From Roseovarius sp. (GTDB lineage Bacteria > Pseudomonadota > Alphaproteobacteria > Rhodobacterales > Rhodobacteraceae), in assembly GCF_027019125.1 (NCBI RefSeq), contig NZ_JALUXE010000030.1:62001-126000 (forward strand): DNA of 64,000 nt, written 5' to 3'. The translations under genes were made by a program, and so were the position numbers. Below, piece after piece: positions 8,227 through 17,455 of this stretch. Each line of letters opens with the position of its first letter. The stretch's first letter is position 1. The notes below the pieces were generated by a model, which was given only the letters and a program-made list of their open reading frames with translations, had not been told where the DNA came from and made no database searches.

Positions 8227-9101
8227 GGGCGGGATGCGGCATCCTCAAAGGCCGCGATGAAACGCCCCTTGATCATCCAACTGAGGCCAAAGGCGCAGAG
8301 GCCGAGGGATTCGAACAGGAACGTCAGGCGCAGGCTGTCCCAGAAGGCTTCGATGCTCTGCGCAAGCGCAAGCGGCAGGAGTACCTCCAACAGTGTTGCC
8401 TTGATCGCCAGCACGCCCACGACGGCAAAGATGATCCGCCCAAGTGTGCGATACCACAGATTGCGCCGGTCCTTGCGGTTTCCGGCGAGCCGTGCGGCGG
8501 TGGTGTTGTCGCGGGTGAAAACGTAGGTCGAGAAATACCCCAGCACCAGAAACATCACCCCCGCCGCGCCGAAATGCATCATTTGCAGGGCAGTGGGTAC
8601 ATCTGGTCCGATTTGGGCAAAACTGGCCCAGAAATCATAGCTGATCGTCCCCTCGACCGTGCCGCCGGGCGGGTGAAACCCCTCTGATCCGCGTGTGCCG
8701 GTCAAAAATACGCGCGCCACTTGGCCGGTGTAGGCACAGCCTGACCCGGTTGTGGGAACAAAGGCCACGATGACGGCCGCCACCCCAGCCAGTTTCAGAA
8801 GGGCGACGTCATACCAGTGCCAGCCAAGGCACCCTTCGCGGCCCGGCGCACGAAAGCTGTAAAAGAACATCAGCAACAGCCCGATGAAGCTGAGGGCGCC
8901 CACAAGAATATCGCCCCCGATCCGGCTAAAGTAATAGTGGCTGATCGAGGCGTTGAAACAGGTGTTGGTCAGGATCGACACCAGCCCGAGCGACACCGGC
9001 AGACCAAGCGCCACATACCCCACCCCCAGATTGAGGCGGCGCAGGTCGATGTCAAAGGGCAGGTCGCGCAGGTCCGGTCGGGAGGGAAGATCATCGGCCA
9101 T
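8208..9101 (-). CDS. Multi-pass membrane protein of unknown function
   Basis: A 297-aa protein with about six to seven hydrophobic stretches, including LNLGVGYVALGLPVSLGLVSIL, the ILVGALSFIGLLLMFFYSF region, the KLAGVAAVIVAFVP region and IIFAVVGVLAIKATLLEVL. Both termini are charged and probably cytoplasmic. I do not recognise a transporter signature or catalytic motif. The GSGCAYTGQ loop between the third and fourth segments is likely periplasmic. It stands alone, converging on rlmB with a 19-bp overlap. Confidence 0.7.
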   Translation of the reverse strand: MADDLPSRPDLRDLPFDIDLRRLNLGVGYVALGLPVSLGLVSILTNTCFNASISHYYFSRIGGDILVGALSFIGLLLMFFYSFRAPGREGCLGWHWYDVALLKLAGVAAVIVAFVPTTGSGCAYTGQVARVFLTGTRGSEGFHPPGGTVEGTISYDFWASFAQIGPDVPTALQMMHFGAAGVMFLVLGYFSTYVFTRDNTTAARLAGNRKDRRNLWYRTLGRIIFAVVGVLAIKATLLEVLLPLALAQSIEAFWDSLRLTFLFESLGLCAFGLSWMIKGRFIAAFEDAASRPQPRAA

Positions 9102-9286
9102 CGGGCATATCCTGATTCAGACTGACAAGACCAGCCTAACGTAAAGCTGCCACAAGCCGAAACGCTTTAGGGAGCCAGCCAAGCGTTTTGGCCCTCTGTC
9201 TGGCCCTGAAAGCCTTAAAATCGTTTACAGATTCTCGCAAATCAGGCTACTGTTCAAAAAAAAATAAACAATTGAGCAGTAAAACC

Positions 9287-10846
9287 ATGTTGGCAAGGCA
9301 GGAAAGCGCCGAACTCGGACTTTCGTTCGAAGAGGTATTTCAATATCAATACATGATTTGTCGGCGGGGGATTGATCCGCAGGGGATGAAAGTCTCTGCC
9401 TGTCGTGGTTGGCGGGTTCTGACGGGGCGTGCCCTGCCGGTCGCGCGACTGCATGATCGGGATGGGATTTTCATCGGGTTGCTGCTCGGGATTGCCACGG
9501 GACCGGACGGGGTTATCGAGGGAGAGTATAGCTTTGGCGATCTCTCTGCCGGTGTGCCAGAGTTTTTCAGCGGTTTTGAACGGCATCTCAATGCCTTCGC
9601 AGGGCGCTTTACGATCATCGTGGCCTCGGGCGGGGATGAGCGCATCTATTGCGATCCGGTCGGGATGCTTGGTGTTGTCTACAACCCTCAGACGCGCCGT
9701 GTCGGCTCTAGCCTGAAGCTGTGTATCGAGGATGCGGTGCAGGATCACCCGCTTTATGACCACAGCATCAACGAGGCCTATGGCAGCAAGTATTCCCTGT
9801 TTCATACGCGCGATGCGCGGGTTCGGCGCATGAACCCGTCCTTCTATCTCGATCTCGCGAACTTCCACGAGAATCGCTATTGGCCGCGCGAAGACAGTTT
9901 CGACATGCCCGAGGGCGGCCTCGAAGCGGTCTATGACGAGCTGATCAACACCGCCCGGAACAGCATAGGGGCGATCGCTGCGCGCTATGACTGCGCCATG
10001 CCCCTGTCAGGAGGGCGCGACAGCCGGCTGCTCGCGGCGTTTGCCGGGCCGCATATGCAGAATATCCGCCAGGTTTTTACCCATGTGACGAATTACGCTA
10101 CGCGAATTGATGCTGAAATTGCCAAGCGTCTTGCCGCTGTGATGGAGGTCGAGCACGAGGTCCATGATCGCCGCACGCTACGTCCCGTGCCACGCCGGGT
10201 TCGGCGGAGCGAGCGATGTTTCCATCTGGCGGCAGGGGCGGTTTTGCCGTTGCCCAGTGAACTGGCGCGCGACGTCAATCATTGTCTCACACCGGGTTCG
10301 GTCGTGCTGCGTGGGCACCAGACCGACCTTCTACGCGCGGTCTTTGTGCGCAAGGCCGAGATGTCCCATTGGAAGGATTTCCGGTGGCAGATCGAGAAAC
10401 TGCTGATCGTGCCGCGCAACCATTTCAATGACGAGGTCTATACGCGGTTCATGCCGGAATTCATGGCCTGGCATCGCACCCTGTCGCCTGTGGCGCGGTC
10501 GCGCGCGGTGGATATGATGTTCCTTGAAGTCTATTACGCGTCTTCCTTGGGCATGACCTTTCCGGGCCTGCACCGTCATTTTTATATGTCGCCGTTCAAC
10601 AGCCGTCGAATGATCGAGCTGAGCCTCAGTATCGACGTGACCTATCGCATCGGCGCAAAGCCGGTGGATGATCTTCTCTATCGCATGAACCCGGATCTCT
10701 TGTCGGTGCCCTTCGACAACGAGATTTCGGCCGACCTGTCCAATATCGACGGCCCCTCACCGGCACGGGATTTGCGTGTCGCCGCCGCCGTGGCGCGTGC
10801 ACCAGAGCGGGTCAGCGCCAAATCTGCGAGAAAACGCCGCGCGTGA
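9287..10846 (+). CDS. Asparagine synthase-like protein (degenerate)
   Basis: From the ATG at 9287 the product is 519 aa; upstream in-frame codons lie in AT-rich DNA without a good ribosome-binding site. The N-terminal ~180 residues resemble the class II glutaminase fold but do not start with Met-Cys, so the Cys nucleophile is missing. The synthase half has PLSGGRDSRLLAAFAG near residue 245, a PP-loop with Arg where AsnB usually has Ser (SGGxDSS). The C-terminal third (LRGHQTDLLRAVFV...SPFNSRRMIEL) keeps asparagine-synthase-like elements. Ligase activity with free ammonia or another amide donor is possible. No asparagine or exopolysaccharide genes adjoin it. Confidence 0.65.
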   Translation: MLARQESAELGLSFEEVFQYQYMICRRGIDPQGMKVSACRGWRVLTGRALPVARLHDRDGIFIGLLLGIATGPDGVIEGEYSFGDLSAGVPEFFSGFERHLNAFAGRFTIIVASGGDERIYCDPVGMLGVVYNPQTRRVGSSLKLCIEDAVQDHPLYDHSINEAYGSKYSLFHTRDARVRRMNPSFYLDLANFHENRYWPREDSFDMPEGGLEAVYDELINTARNSIGAIAARYDCAMPLSGGRDSRLLAAFAGPHMQNIRQVFTHVTNYATRIDAEIAKRLAAVMEVEHEVHDRRTLRPVPRRVRRSERCFHLAAGAVLPLPSELARDVNHCLTPGSVVLRGHQTDLLRAVFVRKAEMSHWKDFRWQIEKLLIVPRNHFNDEVYTRFMPEFMAWHRTLSPVARSRAVDMMFLEVYYASSLGMTFPGLHRHFYMSPFNSRRMIELSLSIDVTYRIGAKPVDDLLYRMNPDLLSVPFDNEISADLSNIDGPSPARDLRVAAAVARAPERVSAKSARKRRA

Positions 10847-10902
10847 TGTTGGCTCGGCCGGGCTTGACCCTCGCGCGCGGCTCTACTAATTAGCCCCGGT
10901 GC

Positions 10903-10976
10903 GCGGGCGTTGTGTAATGGTAAGACCCTTGCCTTCCAAGCAAGAGACGCGGGTTCGATTCCCGCCGCCCGCTCCA
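10903..10976 (+). tRNA. tRNA-Gly (TCC)
   Basis: A standard 74-nt cloverleaf: acceptor GCGGGCG/CGCCCGC, discriminator T, encoded CCA at 10974-10976. The anticodon stem TTGCC/AAGCAA encloses the loop CTTCCAA with anticodon TCC, and the T loop is TTCGATT. It lies in the same direction between the asparagine-synthase-like gene and the ABC exporter. Confidence 0.96.
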
Positions 10977-11076
10977 GACAATCCCGATCCAATTCCCCCT
11001 GCGGCTGATCTGTCCCCTTGACCCCGGCGTGATCGCCCGCCAAGAACCTTGGCCAAATGATGAGGAATAGAAATCT

Positions 11077-12873
11077 ATGGTGCGCAGGGCCGAAAACGGG
11101 GCTGATCTGCTGGATCGCGAGAAATCGAAACATGTCGGCGCGTTGGCTGAACTCTGGCCATTCCTGCGCCCCTACCGCAAACTTTTGACTGCGGCGATTC
11201 TGGCGTTGGTCATCACCGCGAGTGTGGCCTTGATGCTGCCGCTCGCGGTGCGCCGCGTGGTGGACAATTTCAGTGCCGAGAATGGGGCCATCCTTGACCA
11301 GTATTTCGCCGCGGCGGTGCTGATTGCGGCGCTTTTGGCGGTCGGCACCGGGATGCGGTATCTGCTTGTGACCCGCTTGGGCGAGCGTGTGGTGGCCGAT
11401 ATTCGCAAGGCGGTGTTCGACCGCGTGATCGGTATGAGTCCGGCCTTCTTTGAACGGCTTATGACCGGCGAGGTGCTCAGCCGGATCACCACGGATACCA
11501 CGCTCATTCTCTCGGTGATCGGGTCGTCCGTTTCGATTGCGCTGCGCAATCTGTTGATCCTGATCGGCGGCTTGGGCCTGATGCTGCTGACGTCGGCCAA
11601 GCTGACGGGGCTCGTGCTTTTGATCGTGCCATTGGTGATCGTGCCCATTCTCACCTTGGGGCGGCGGATGCGCGTGTTGAGCCGCGAGAATCAGGACTGG
11701 ATCGCACAGAGTTCGGGCAACGCGTCCGAGGCGCTGTTGTCGGTGCAGACCGTGCAGGCCTTTACCCATGAGAGCGAGAGCCGGGCGCGCTTTGCCGATG
11801 TGACCGAGCGCAGCCATGATGCCGCGCGCCGCCGGGTGAATACCCGCGCGCTGATGACGGTGATCGTGATTTTCCTCGTTTTCACCGGCATTGTCGGTGT
11901 GCTCTGGATCGGAGCCCGAGATGTGCGCGCGGGTGGCATGACGGCCGGCAGCCTTGTGCAATTCGTCATCTACGCGGTGATGGTTGCGGGGGCGGTTGCG
12001 GCGCTGTCGGAAATCTGGGGCGAGTTGCAGCGCGCGGCGGGCGCGACCGAGCGACTGGTCGAACTCTTGCAGGCCGAAGACCCGGTGCGCGACCCTGCAC
12101 GCCCTCAGGCCGTGCCGCGCCCGGTACGGGGCGAAATCGCCTTTGAGGATGTGCACTTTGCCTATCCCTCGCGCCCCAATATCCCGGCTCTGGATCATGT
12201 GACCCTGACCATCCGCCCCGGCGAGACCGTGGCGCTTGTCGGCCCCTCGGGCGCGGGCAAGACCAGCGTCATTCAACTGATCCAGCGGTTCTATGACCCG
12301 GATGCCGGGCGGATCACACTGGACGGGGTGACGCTCTCGGATATGGCGCGGCATGAGTTTCGCCGCGATCTGGCGCTGGTGCCGCAGGATCCGGTGATCT
12401 TTGCCGCCTCTGCCCGCGACAACATCCGCTTCGGGCGCCTTGACGCCACTGAGGCCGAGATCGAGGCGGCGGCGCGGGCGGCCAATGCGCATGAATTCAT
12501 CCTGCGCTTGCCAGATGGGTATGACACCTATGTGGGCGAGCGTGGCGTGATGCTCTCGGGCGGGCAGAAGCAACGCATTGCCATCGCCCGCGCCATCCTG
12601 CGCGATGCGGCGGTTTTGTTGTTGGACGAGGCCACCTCGGCGCTGGATGCCGAAAGCGAGCGCGCGGTGCAATCGGCGGTCGATGCCATGGCACGGACCC
12701 GCACCACGATTATCGTCGCTCACCGTCTGGCGACCGTGAAAAAGGCCGATCGTATCGTGGTGATGGATCAGGGCCGGATCGTGGCACAGGGCACGCATGA
12801 CAGTCTTGTCGCCGAAAATGGGCTCTACGCGCGACTTGCGCGGTTGCAGTTCACCGATGGAGAGGCGGCCTGA
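11077..12873 (+). CDS. ABC exporter, fused permease and ATPase (MsbA/LmrA type)
   Basis: A 598-aa half-transporter. Six transmembrane helices fill about residues 25-320 (for example LLTAAILALVITASVALMLP and LLILIGGLGLMLL). The ATPase domain follows, with Walker A GPSGAGKTS near residue 389, Q-loop LVPQDPVIF, signature LSGGQKQR near 493, Walker B AVLLLDEATSALD and the switch His in VAHRLAT. This is the layout of homodimeric exporters for lipids or drugs. It appears monocistronic, and substrate cannot be read from sequence. TGAGGAATAG upstream of the ATG provides a ribosome-binding site. Confidence 0.88.
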   Translation: MVRRAENGADLLDREKSKHVGALAELWPFLRPYRKLLTAAILALVITASVALMLPLAVRRVVDNFSAENGAILDQYFAAAVLIAALLAVGTGMRYLLVTRLGERVVADIRKAVFDRVIGMSPAFFERLMTGEVLSRITTDTTLILSVIGSSVSIALRNLLILIGGLGLMLLTSAKLTGLVLLIVPLVIVPILTLGRRMRVLSRENQDWIAQSSGNASEALLSVQTVQAFTHESESRARFADVTERSHDAARRRVNTRALMTVIVIFLVFTGIVGVLWIGARDVRAGGMTAGSLVQFVIYAVMVAGAVAALSEIWGELQRAAGATERLVELLQAEDPVRDPARPQAVPRPVRGEIAFEDVHFAYPSRPNIPALDHVTLTIRPGETVALVGPSGAGKTSVIQLIQRFYDPDAGRITLDGVTLSDMARHEFRRDLALVPQDPVIFAASARDNIRFGRLDATEAEIEAAARAANAHEFILRLPDGYDTYVGERGVMLSGGQKQRIAIARAILRDAAVLLLDEATSALDAESERAVQSAVDAMARTRTTIIVAHRLATVKKADRIVVMDQGRIVAQGTHDSLVAENGLYARLARLQFTDGEAA

Positions 12874-13317
12874 GCGGGGCGCAGCGCGGTCGCAAGTTGT
12901 GGTGGACCGCCTCGCAAACACGTCCCGTTCAGGACCAGTTCACCGAATACACCGGGCGGGAATGTGAGGCGGCCCCGCAGATCATCCCTCAGGGGGTTTT
13001 GATCCGCGTCTCATCCGCCATATGGCGCAGGGCCATGGCAGGCGGTTTTGTAACGGTGATGATTTTGTGCGTAATGTCCTCTTTTTAGCAAAGATGATTT
13101 CTGAATCTGTTTTTTCAGGATCACCCTAGGCGGTGTGCAAGCCTGCCGACCTTGATCTGGATCAATCGCATTCAGAAGGCAGAATTTCAGTCAGTCTCCG
13201 AGAAAGCCGAAAGACCCTCTCGGTTCTAAAATGCGCCAAATCAAAAGGTTTGGAGGGGTGCACCCTCGTGCCGATATGGCAAAACCGGGGAATTTTGCCC
13301 AACTCACCGCGCTCGGG
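12874..13317. other. 444-bp gap without a convincing gene, containing an FNR-type box
   Basis: The gap lies between the 3' ends of two converging genes. Apart from the FNR-type palindrome I see only short frames. A 15-codon ATG frame runs leftward from 13036 to 12989 (MALRHMADETRIKTP) inside a slightly longer open frame without a usable start. To the right of the box, 13198-13224 can form a CCGAGA/TCTCGG hairpin. None is strong enough to annotate as a gene. Confidence 0.6.
13152..13165. promoter_or_regulatory. FNR/FnrL-type binding box
   Basis: TTGATCTGGATCAA is an exact match to the TTGAT-N4-ATCAA consensus of FNR/FnrL-type oxygen regulators. On the minus strand a TAGGGT hexamer (13123-13128) sits 23 bp beyond the box, close to the class II activation spacing. 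No annotated gene starts on either side, so the target is unclear. Confidence 0.55.
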
Positions 13318-14949
13318 CTATGTTTCCGCAGTATTCAATCGCGCCAGAATCGGGCCTGTGTCGAGCGTTCCAATCGCCCCCGCCACCCTGCCACGCGGAT
13401 CGCTGAGGCGCGTCGCGATATAAGCGCTTGCCACCGCATCTGGGGCCTGACGCATCAGCACCGAGGCGGTCAGAAGCGTGGCGAGGCTTTCGGCATACCA
13501 CCGTGCCTGCGCCTCTTCGGGCAATTTTGGAAAGCTTTGCATATGCGCCTTGAGGGCGGAATCAAAACGCCGGTCCTGCCCTGCGACGCTGGCCAGTTCC
13601 GCGCTGAGTACCTCACCGGCCAAGGGCTCTTTGCGCAGGGTCCGCAGGATGTCGAGGCAGATGACATTGCCCGACCCCTCCCAGATCGAATTGAGCGGGG
13701 CTTCGCGGTACAAGAGGGGCAGGGGGGTGTCTTCTACATAGCCCATGCCGCCCATGGCCTCCATCGCCTCATAGACCACGCCGGGGCAGAGCTTGTTGCC
13801 GAGGAATTTCGCGAGGGCCACGCCAAGGCGGGCAAAGGCGCGTTCGGCAGCGCTGTGCCCGTCAAACGCCCGCGCCACATGCAGGCCAAGCGCCAGCGTG
13901 CCCTCCCAATCGAGTGTGAGATCCGCCAGAACGGCGCGCATCAAGGGCTGGTCTATCAGTTGCTTTTGAAAGGCGGACCGATGGCGCGCCCAATACTGCG
14001 CCTGATCCAGCGCCGCGCGCATCAACCCGGCCGGTGCCATGGCCGTATCGAGCCGCGTGTGATGCACCATTTCGAGAATGGTGCGCAGCCCCGCGCCCTC
14101 GTCGCCCAACCGATAGGCAATGGCTCCCGTATACTCGATCTCCGCCGACGCATTGGCGCGGTTCCCAAGTTTATCCTTCAGACGCTGTATCTGGATGTTG
14201 TTGCGCCTGTCGTCCAACCAACGGGGCACAACAAAGCAGGTCAGCCCCTCAGGCGCTTGCGCCAGGGTCAGAAATCCATCCGACATCGGCGCGGAACAGA
14301 ACCATTTATGCCCGACGAGGCGATAGGTATCACCCTCGCGCGTGGCGGTGGTTGTGTTGGCGCGAATGTCCGATCCCCCCTGTTTTTCGGTCATCGCCAT
14401 GCCCATCGTGGCACCGGGTTTGCGCGCCAGCGGTTTTGCGCCCGGATCATAGGCGCGCGCCGTCAGTTTTGGCACCCAGTCGGCAAAGAGCGCCTTGTCC
14501 GCCCGGAGGGCCGGCACGGCGGCGTAGGTCATCGTCATCGGGCAGCACACACCCGGTTCCACCTGAGAGGTGAGATAGACCAATGCGGCATGGCTGGCAT
14601 GGCCCCCCTTCGCCCCCTCCCACGGAAGAGCCGCATAGCCTGCGCCGATACCAACGCGCATGAGGTCGTGATAGGCGGGGTGAAACAGCACCTCGTCCAA
14701 TCTGCGCCCGCCTGTATCAAACAGCACCAGTTCCGGGGGTTGCCGGTTGGCCGCTCGCGCCGCTGCGCGGAGGGTTTCGGTGCCGATCTTTGCGCCATAG
14801 GCCGCAAGCATCTCGGGATCGGCCCCCGCTGCACTTGCATGGGTCTGCAGGCCCGGATCGCTCGCCCAGAGGTCGAGATCGCCACGCGGTGCGGGCTGGT
14901 TCGTCACCTCATGGGTGCCGAGCATGTCCTTAGGCGGGCTGTCGTGCAT
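13318..14949 (-). CDS. AidB-like acyl-CoA dehydrogenase
   Basis: A 543-aa flavoprotein of the AidB branch, longer than typical acyl-CoA dehydrogenases (~380 aa). AMTEKQGGSDIRANTT is the family's FAD/substrate motif, and FCSAPMSDGFLTLAQ and IWEGSGNVICLD (near residue 430) match AidB. E. coli AidB binds DNA and protects against alkylation damage; whether this paralogue does so or is a catabolic dehydrogenase is open. The start at 14949 follows AGAGGAG with good spacing; an alternative ATG lies 24 bases in. It is divergent from ftsB and has no operon partners. Confidence 0.85.
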   Translation of the reverse strand: MHDSPPKDMLGTHEVTNQPAPRGDLDLWASDPGLQTHASAAGADPEMLAAYGAKIGTETLRAAARAANRQPPELVLFDTGGRRLDEVLFHPAYHDLMRVGIGAGYAALPWEGAKGGHASHAALVYLTSQVEPGVCCPMTMTYAAVPALRADKALFADWVPKLTARAYDPGAKPLARKPGATMGMAMTEKQGGSDIRANTTTATREGDTYRLVGHKWFCSAPMSDGFLTLAQAPEGLTCFVVPRWLDDRRNNIQIQRLKDKLGNRANASAEIEYTGAIAYRLGDEGAGLRTILEMVHHTRLDTAMAPAGLMRAALDQAQYWARHRSAFQKQLIDQPLMRAVLADLTLDWEGTLALGLHVARAFDGHSAAERAFARLGVALAKFLGNKLCPGVVYEAMEAMGGMGYVEDTPLPLLYREAPLNSIWEGSGNVICLDILRTLRKEPLAGEVLSAELASVAGQDRRFDSALKAHMQSFPKLPEEAQARWYAESLATLLTASVLMRQAPDAVASAYIATRLSDPRGRVAGAIGTLDTGPILARLNTAET

Positions 14950-15078
14950 CGCGCGCTCCTCTGGCGGGTATGCTAGAGCCTAGTTTTGTCTGGTGAAAGG
15001 GGATTCACAAGGTGCCTTGCCTATGGCATGATGCCCGAAACGCCCGATACGAGGCGGCATGAAGAGGCAGACCAGAGC

Positions 15079-15375
15079 ATGACACCCCGCAGCCGCCCTT
15101 GGGGCCTTTTGATCTTTTTCCTGATCGCATTCTTTCTCGGGGCTTATTTTACTTTTGCGGCAGTGCAAGGGGATTACGGCCTGTTCCGCCGTGCCGAAAT
15201 CGACGCGCAGAGCGTGGAGCTGCAAGCACAGCTTGAGGCGCTCAATGCTCGCGTGGCGCGGATGGAAAACCTGACCCGGCGGCTGTCGGATAACTATCTC
15301 GACCTCGACCTGTTGGATCAGCAAGCCCGCGACGTTCTGGGCCTGTTGCGCAGCGACGAGATCGTGATCCGCTGA
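15079..15375 (+). CDS. ftsB: Cell division protein FtsB / septum formation initiator family
   Basis: A 98-aa bitopic protein: a short basic N-terminus (MTPRSRPWG), one transmembrane helix (LLIFFLIAFFLGAYFTFAAV), then a coiled coil with heptad Leu/Ala spacing (VELQAQLEALNARVARMENL) and a conserved-looking tail (LDLDLLDQQARDVLGL). This is the FtsB/DivIC layout; FtsB links FtsQ and FtsL in the divisome. I chose the ATG at 15079 because upstream codons have no membrane or family character. In many alphaproteobacteria ftsB adjoins eno or pdhA; here pdhA is about 10 kb away. Confidence 0.85.
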   Translation: MTPRSRPWGLLIFFLIAFFLGAYFTFAAVQGDYGLFRRAEIDAQSVELQAQLEALNARVARMENLTRRLSDNYLDLDLLDQQARDVLGLLRSDEIVIR

Positions 15376-15381
15376 GCCGCG

Positions 15382-15840
15382 TCACGCCTCGGCCTTTTTC
15401 TCCCAACGACCGCCCGCTTCGGACCAGTATTGGGCGGCGCAGCCTGCGCCGGTCAGCGCCTTCCACTGACCGCGTGCCACCTGCACAGCCGCATCGTCAT
15501 TGCCGTCAAAGAGGATGCAAACCCGTTCCAAGGTTTGCACCTCTTCGGCGCGCACCTCTGCCCCGTCGATCGCCATCACGCAGACCGCCCCGTTCGGACA
15601 CGCGCTTTGCGTTGTCAGCAAAACGGGCTGATCGGCGTCATGCGGTCCACCTGCAATCCCGTGAGGCAAGAACCCATCCTCTGGCCCCAGCCAGAGCCGC
15701 TCATCCAGCCAGGCGAGCCGTGCCGCATCCCGTCCCCGCACCGCTACGCGCCAGCCCGCGCCCAAGGATTTCTCCAAGAGCATGGGCAGCGTTGCCTCAA
15801 GCGGCTGGCGCGTCAGATGATAGAAGTAGACTGCCCCCAT
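15382..15840 (-). CDS. holC: DNA polymerase III subunit chi
   Basis: A 152-aa HolC-family protein starting MGAVYFYHLTRQPLEATLPMLLEK. The C-terminal half has the conserved VCILFDGNDDAAVQVARGQWKAL region, and chi links the clamp loader to SSB. The ATG shares one base with the pepA stop (TGATG), so pepA and holC are co-translated. The pepA-holC pair is common in proteobacteria. Confidence 0.9.
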   Translation of the reverse strand: MGAVYFYHLTRQPLEATLPMLLEKSLGAGWRVAVRGRDAARLAWLDERLWLGPEDGFLPHGIAGGPHDADQPVLLTTQSACPNGAVCVMAIDGAEVRAEEVQTLERVCILFDGNDDAAVQVARGQWKALTGAGCAAQYWSEAGGRWEKKAEA

Positions 15841-17327
15841 CAATTCTCCTCGAGCAGGTCCGCCACCAGACGGTTGAGCGCCAGAACGCCCCAGCCGGTC
15901 GCGCCCTTGGGTGCATAGGTCGTGTCAGCCTTGACGCTGGCCACGCCCGCAATGTCGAGATGCACCCACGGCATGCCTTCCTGCACGAAACGGTGCAGGA
16001 ATTCGGCCGCCGTGATCGTACCTGCGGGGCGTCCGGCGGAATTCTTGATATCGGCGATCTGGCCCTTGATCATATCGGCATAGCCCGGCCCGAGCGGCAG
16101 ACGCCAGGCGCCTTCGCCCTCGGTCTTGGCCGCACGCAGGAAGGCATTGCAGAGCCCCTCGTCGTTGCTCAGAACGGCGGCGTTCTCGTGGCCCAAGGCC
16201 ACGATGCAGGCTCCGGTGAGGGTTGCCAGATCCACCATGCCGCGCGGTTTGTAGGTCTCTTGCGCATACCAGAGCACATCGGCCAGCACGAGCCGCCCCT
16301 CGGCGTCGGTGTTGATCACCTCGATGGTGTCGCCCTTCATCGAGGTCACGACATCGCCGGGGCGGGTTGCGCGGTCAGAGGGCATGTTCTCCACGATGCC
16401 CACAAGGCCCACGACATTCGCCTTGGCGCGGCGCAGGGCCAGCGTGCGCATGACGCCAGCGACCACTCCGGCACCGCCCATGTCCATCGTCATCTCTTCC
16501 ATGCCCGCCGCCGGTTTCAGGCTGATGCCGCCGGTGTCGAACACCACGCCTTTGCCGATCAGCGCCAGAGGAGCCTCGCCCTTTGGCCCGCCCAGCCATT
16601 CCATGATCGCCAGTTTTGAGGGGCTGGCGCTGCCGTGGCCGACTGACAAGAGCGCACCCATCCCCAGCTTCTCCATGTCCTTTTCCTCAAGAATGGTGAT
16701 CTTGAGGCCCAGATCCTTCATCGCGGAGATACGATTGGCGAATTCGGTAGTGGTCAGGTGATTGGCAGGCTCGTTGACCAGATCGCGGGTGAAGAACACG
16801 CCGTCGGCGAGGGCCAGAGTGGGCGCGGCTTCGGCTTTGATTTCATCCGGTCTGCCGGTCATAAGCGTGACGGCGCCCGGTTCCTTGGGGCCGGTCTCGG
16901 ATTTGGGCGGGGTCTTGTGTGGGGTGAAATCATAGGCACGCAGGAGCACGCCCAGCAGAACATCGACCGGACGCCGCAACGCAGACCCCAGGATGAGAAG
17001 CGGCTTGTCCCCCTTGAGGCGCCCGAGATTGACGCCCGCACGGCGACTCTCGGCAGGGCTGGCACTGCGGGGCAGAATGACCACATCGACCGCCTCCGCC
17101 AGCATGCCCGTCGGCCAGTTGATTGTGATCACGTCGCCGGCCTTCTTGTCATTGAGTGCCGCCGCTTCGACCAGCCGCGCGAGGGTGCCGCGCGTCATCC
17201 GGTTGATCTTGCGCGCGCCTGCATCCAGCTTGCCTTCAGGGGGAATGATCACGGCGATACGACCAGGCGCCGTGGCGAGCGCCTCCAGGTCAGTTTCGGC
17301 AAAGACAACGGGCACAGGTTGGGTCAT
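15840..17327 (-). CDS. pepA: Leucyl aminopeptidase
   Basis: A 495-aa M17 cytosolic aminopeptidase. The signature NTDAEGRLVL is present near residue 340, preceded by GKGVVFDTGGISLKPAAGMEEMT with its lysine and metal ligands. The N-terminal ~170 residues form the family's variable macro-like domain. The ATG at 17327 follows an AGGAGAG ribosome-binding site, which is better than the in-frame start 30 bases upstream. In E. coli PepA also binds DNA in Xer recombination; no such role can be inferred here. It is divergent from lptF. Confidence 0.95.
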   Translation of the reverse strand: MTQPVPVVFAETDLEALATAPGRIAVIIPPEGKLDAGARKINRMTRGTLARLVEAAALNDKKAGDVITINWPTGMLAEAVDVVILPRSASPAESRRAGVNLGRLKGDKPLLILGSALRRPVDVLLGVLLRAYDFTPHKTPPKSETGPKEPGAVTLMTGRPDEIKAEAAPTLALADGVFFTRDLVNEPANHLTTTEFANRISAMKDLGLKITILEEKDMEKLGMGALLSVGHGSASPSKLAIMEWLGGPKGEAPLALIGKGVVFDTGGISLKPAAGMEEMTMDMGGAGVVAGVMRTLALRRAKANVVGLVGIVENMPSDRATRPGDVVTSMKGDTIEVINTDAEGRLVLADVLWYAQETYKPRGMVDLATLTGACIVALGHENAAVLSNDEGLCNAFLRAAKTEGEGAWRLPLGPGYADMIKGQIADIKNSAGRPAGTITAAEFLHRFVQEGMPWVHLDIAGVASVKADTTYAPKGATGWGVLALNRLVADLLEEN

Positions 17328-17455
17328 CGGGGGCTCTCCTTGGTTCGGCTCGCTCAAGACCTAGCGCGGCTCGCCGCCAATGACCAGTTAGCAGTTTTCC
17401 CCCGCAATCAATTCCGCTAGGTTGCCCGCCAAGACTGCTGCCACGGGGGATAAGT

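Noticed and set aside
10093-10278. Possible frameshift inside the asparagine-synthase-like gene, where the translation becomes Arg-rich
   Set aside because: The frame resumes with conserved-looking sequence (LRGHQTDLLRAVFV) without a phase change, so an Arg-rich linker is simpler.
10678-12921. Minus-strand open frame of ~750 codons opposite the ABC exporter
   Set aside because: It mirrors the exporter coding sequence and its translation is Arg/His/Gln-rich with no domain. The exporter has all ATPase motifs.
12897-13088. Plus-strand 63-codon GTG frame after the ABC exporter
   Set aside because: It has no ribosome-binding site or family look, and its composition does not follow coding bias. 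It was left as unassigned intergenic DNA.
13231-14976. Plus-strand open frame opposite the AidB-like gene
   Set aside because: The sense strand encodes a full acyl-CoA dehydrogenase family protein; the antisense product has no recognisable features.
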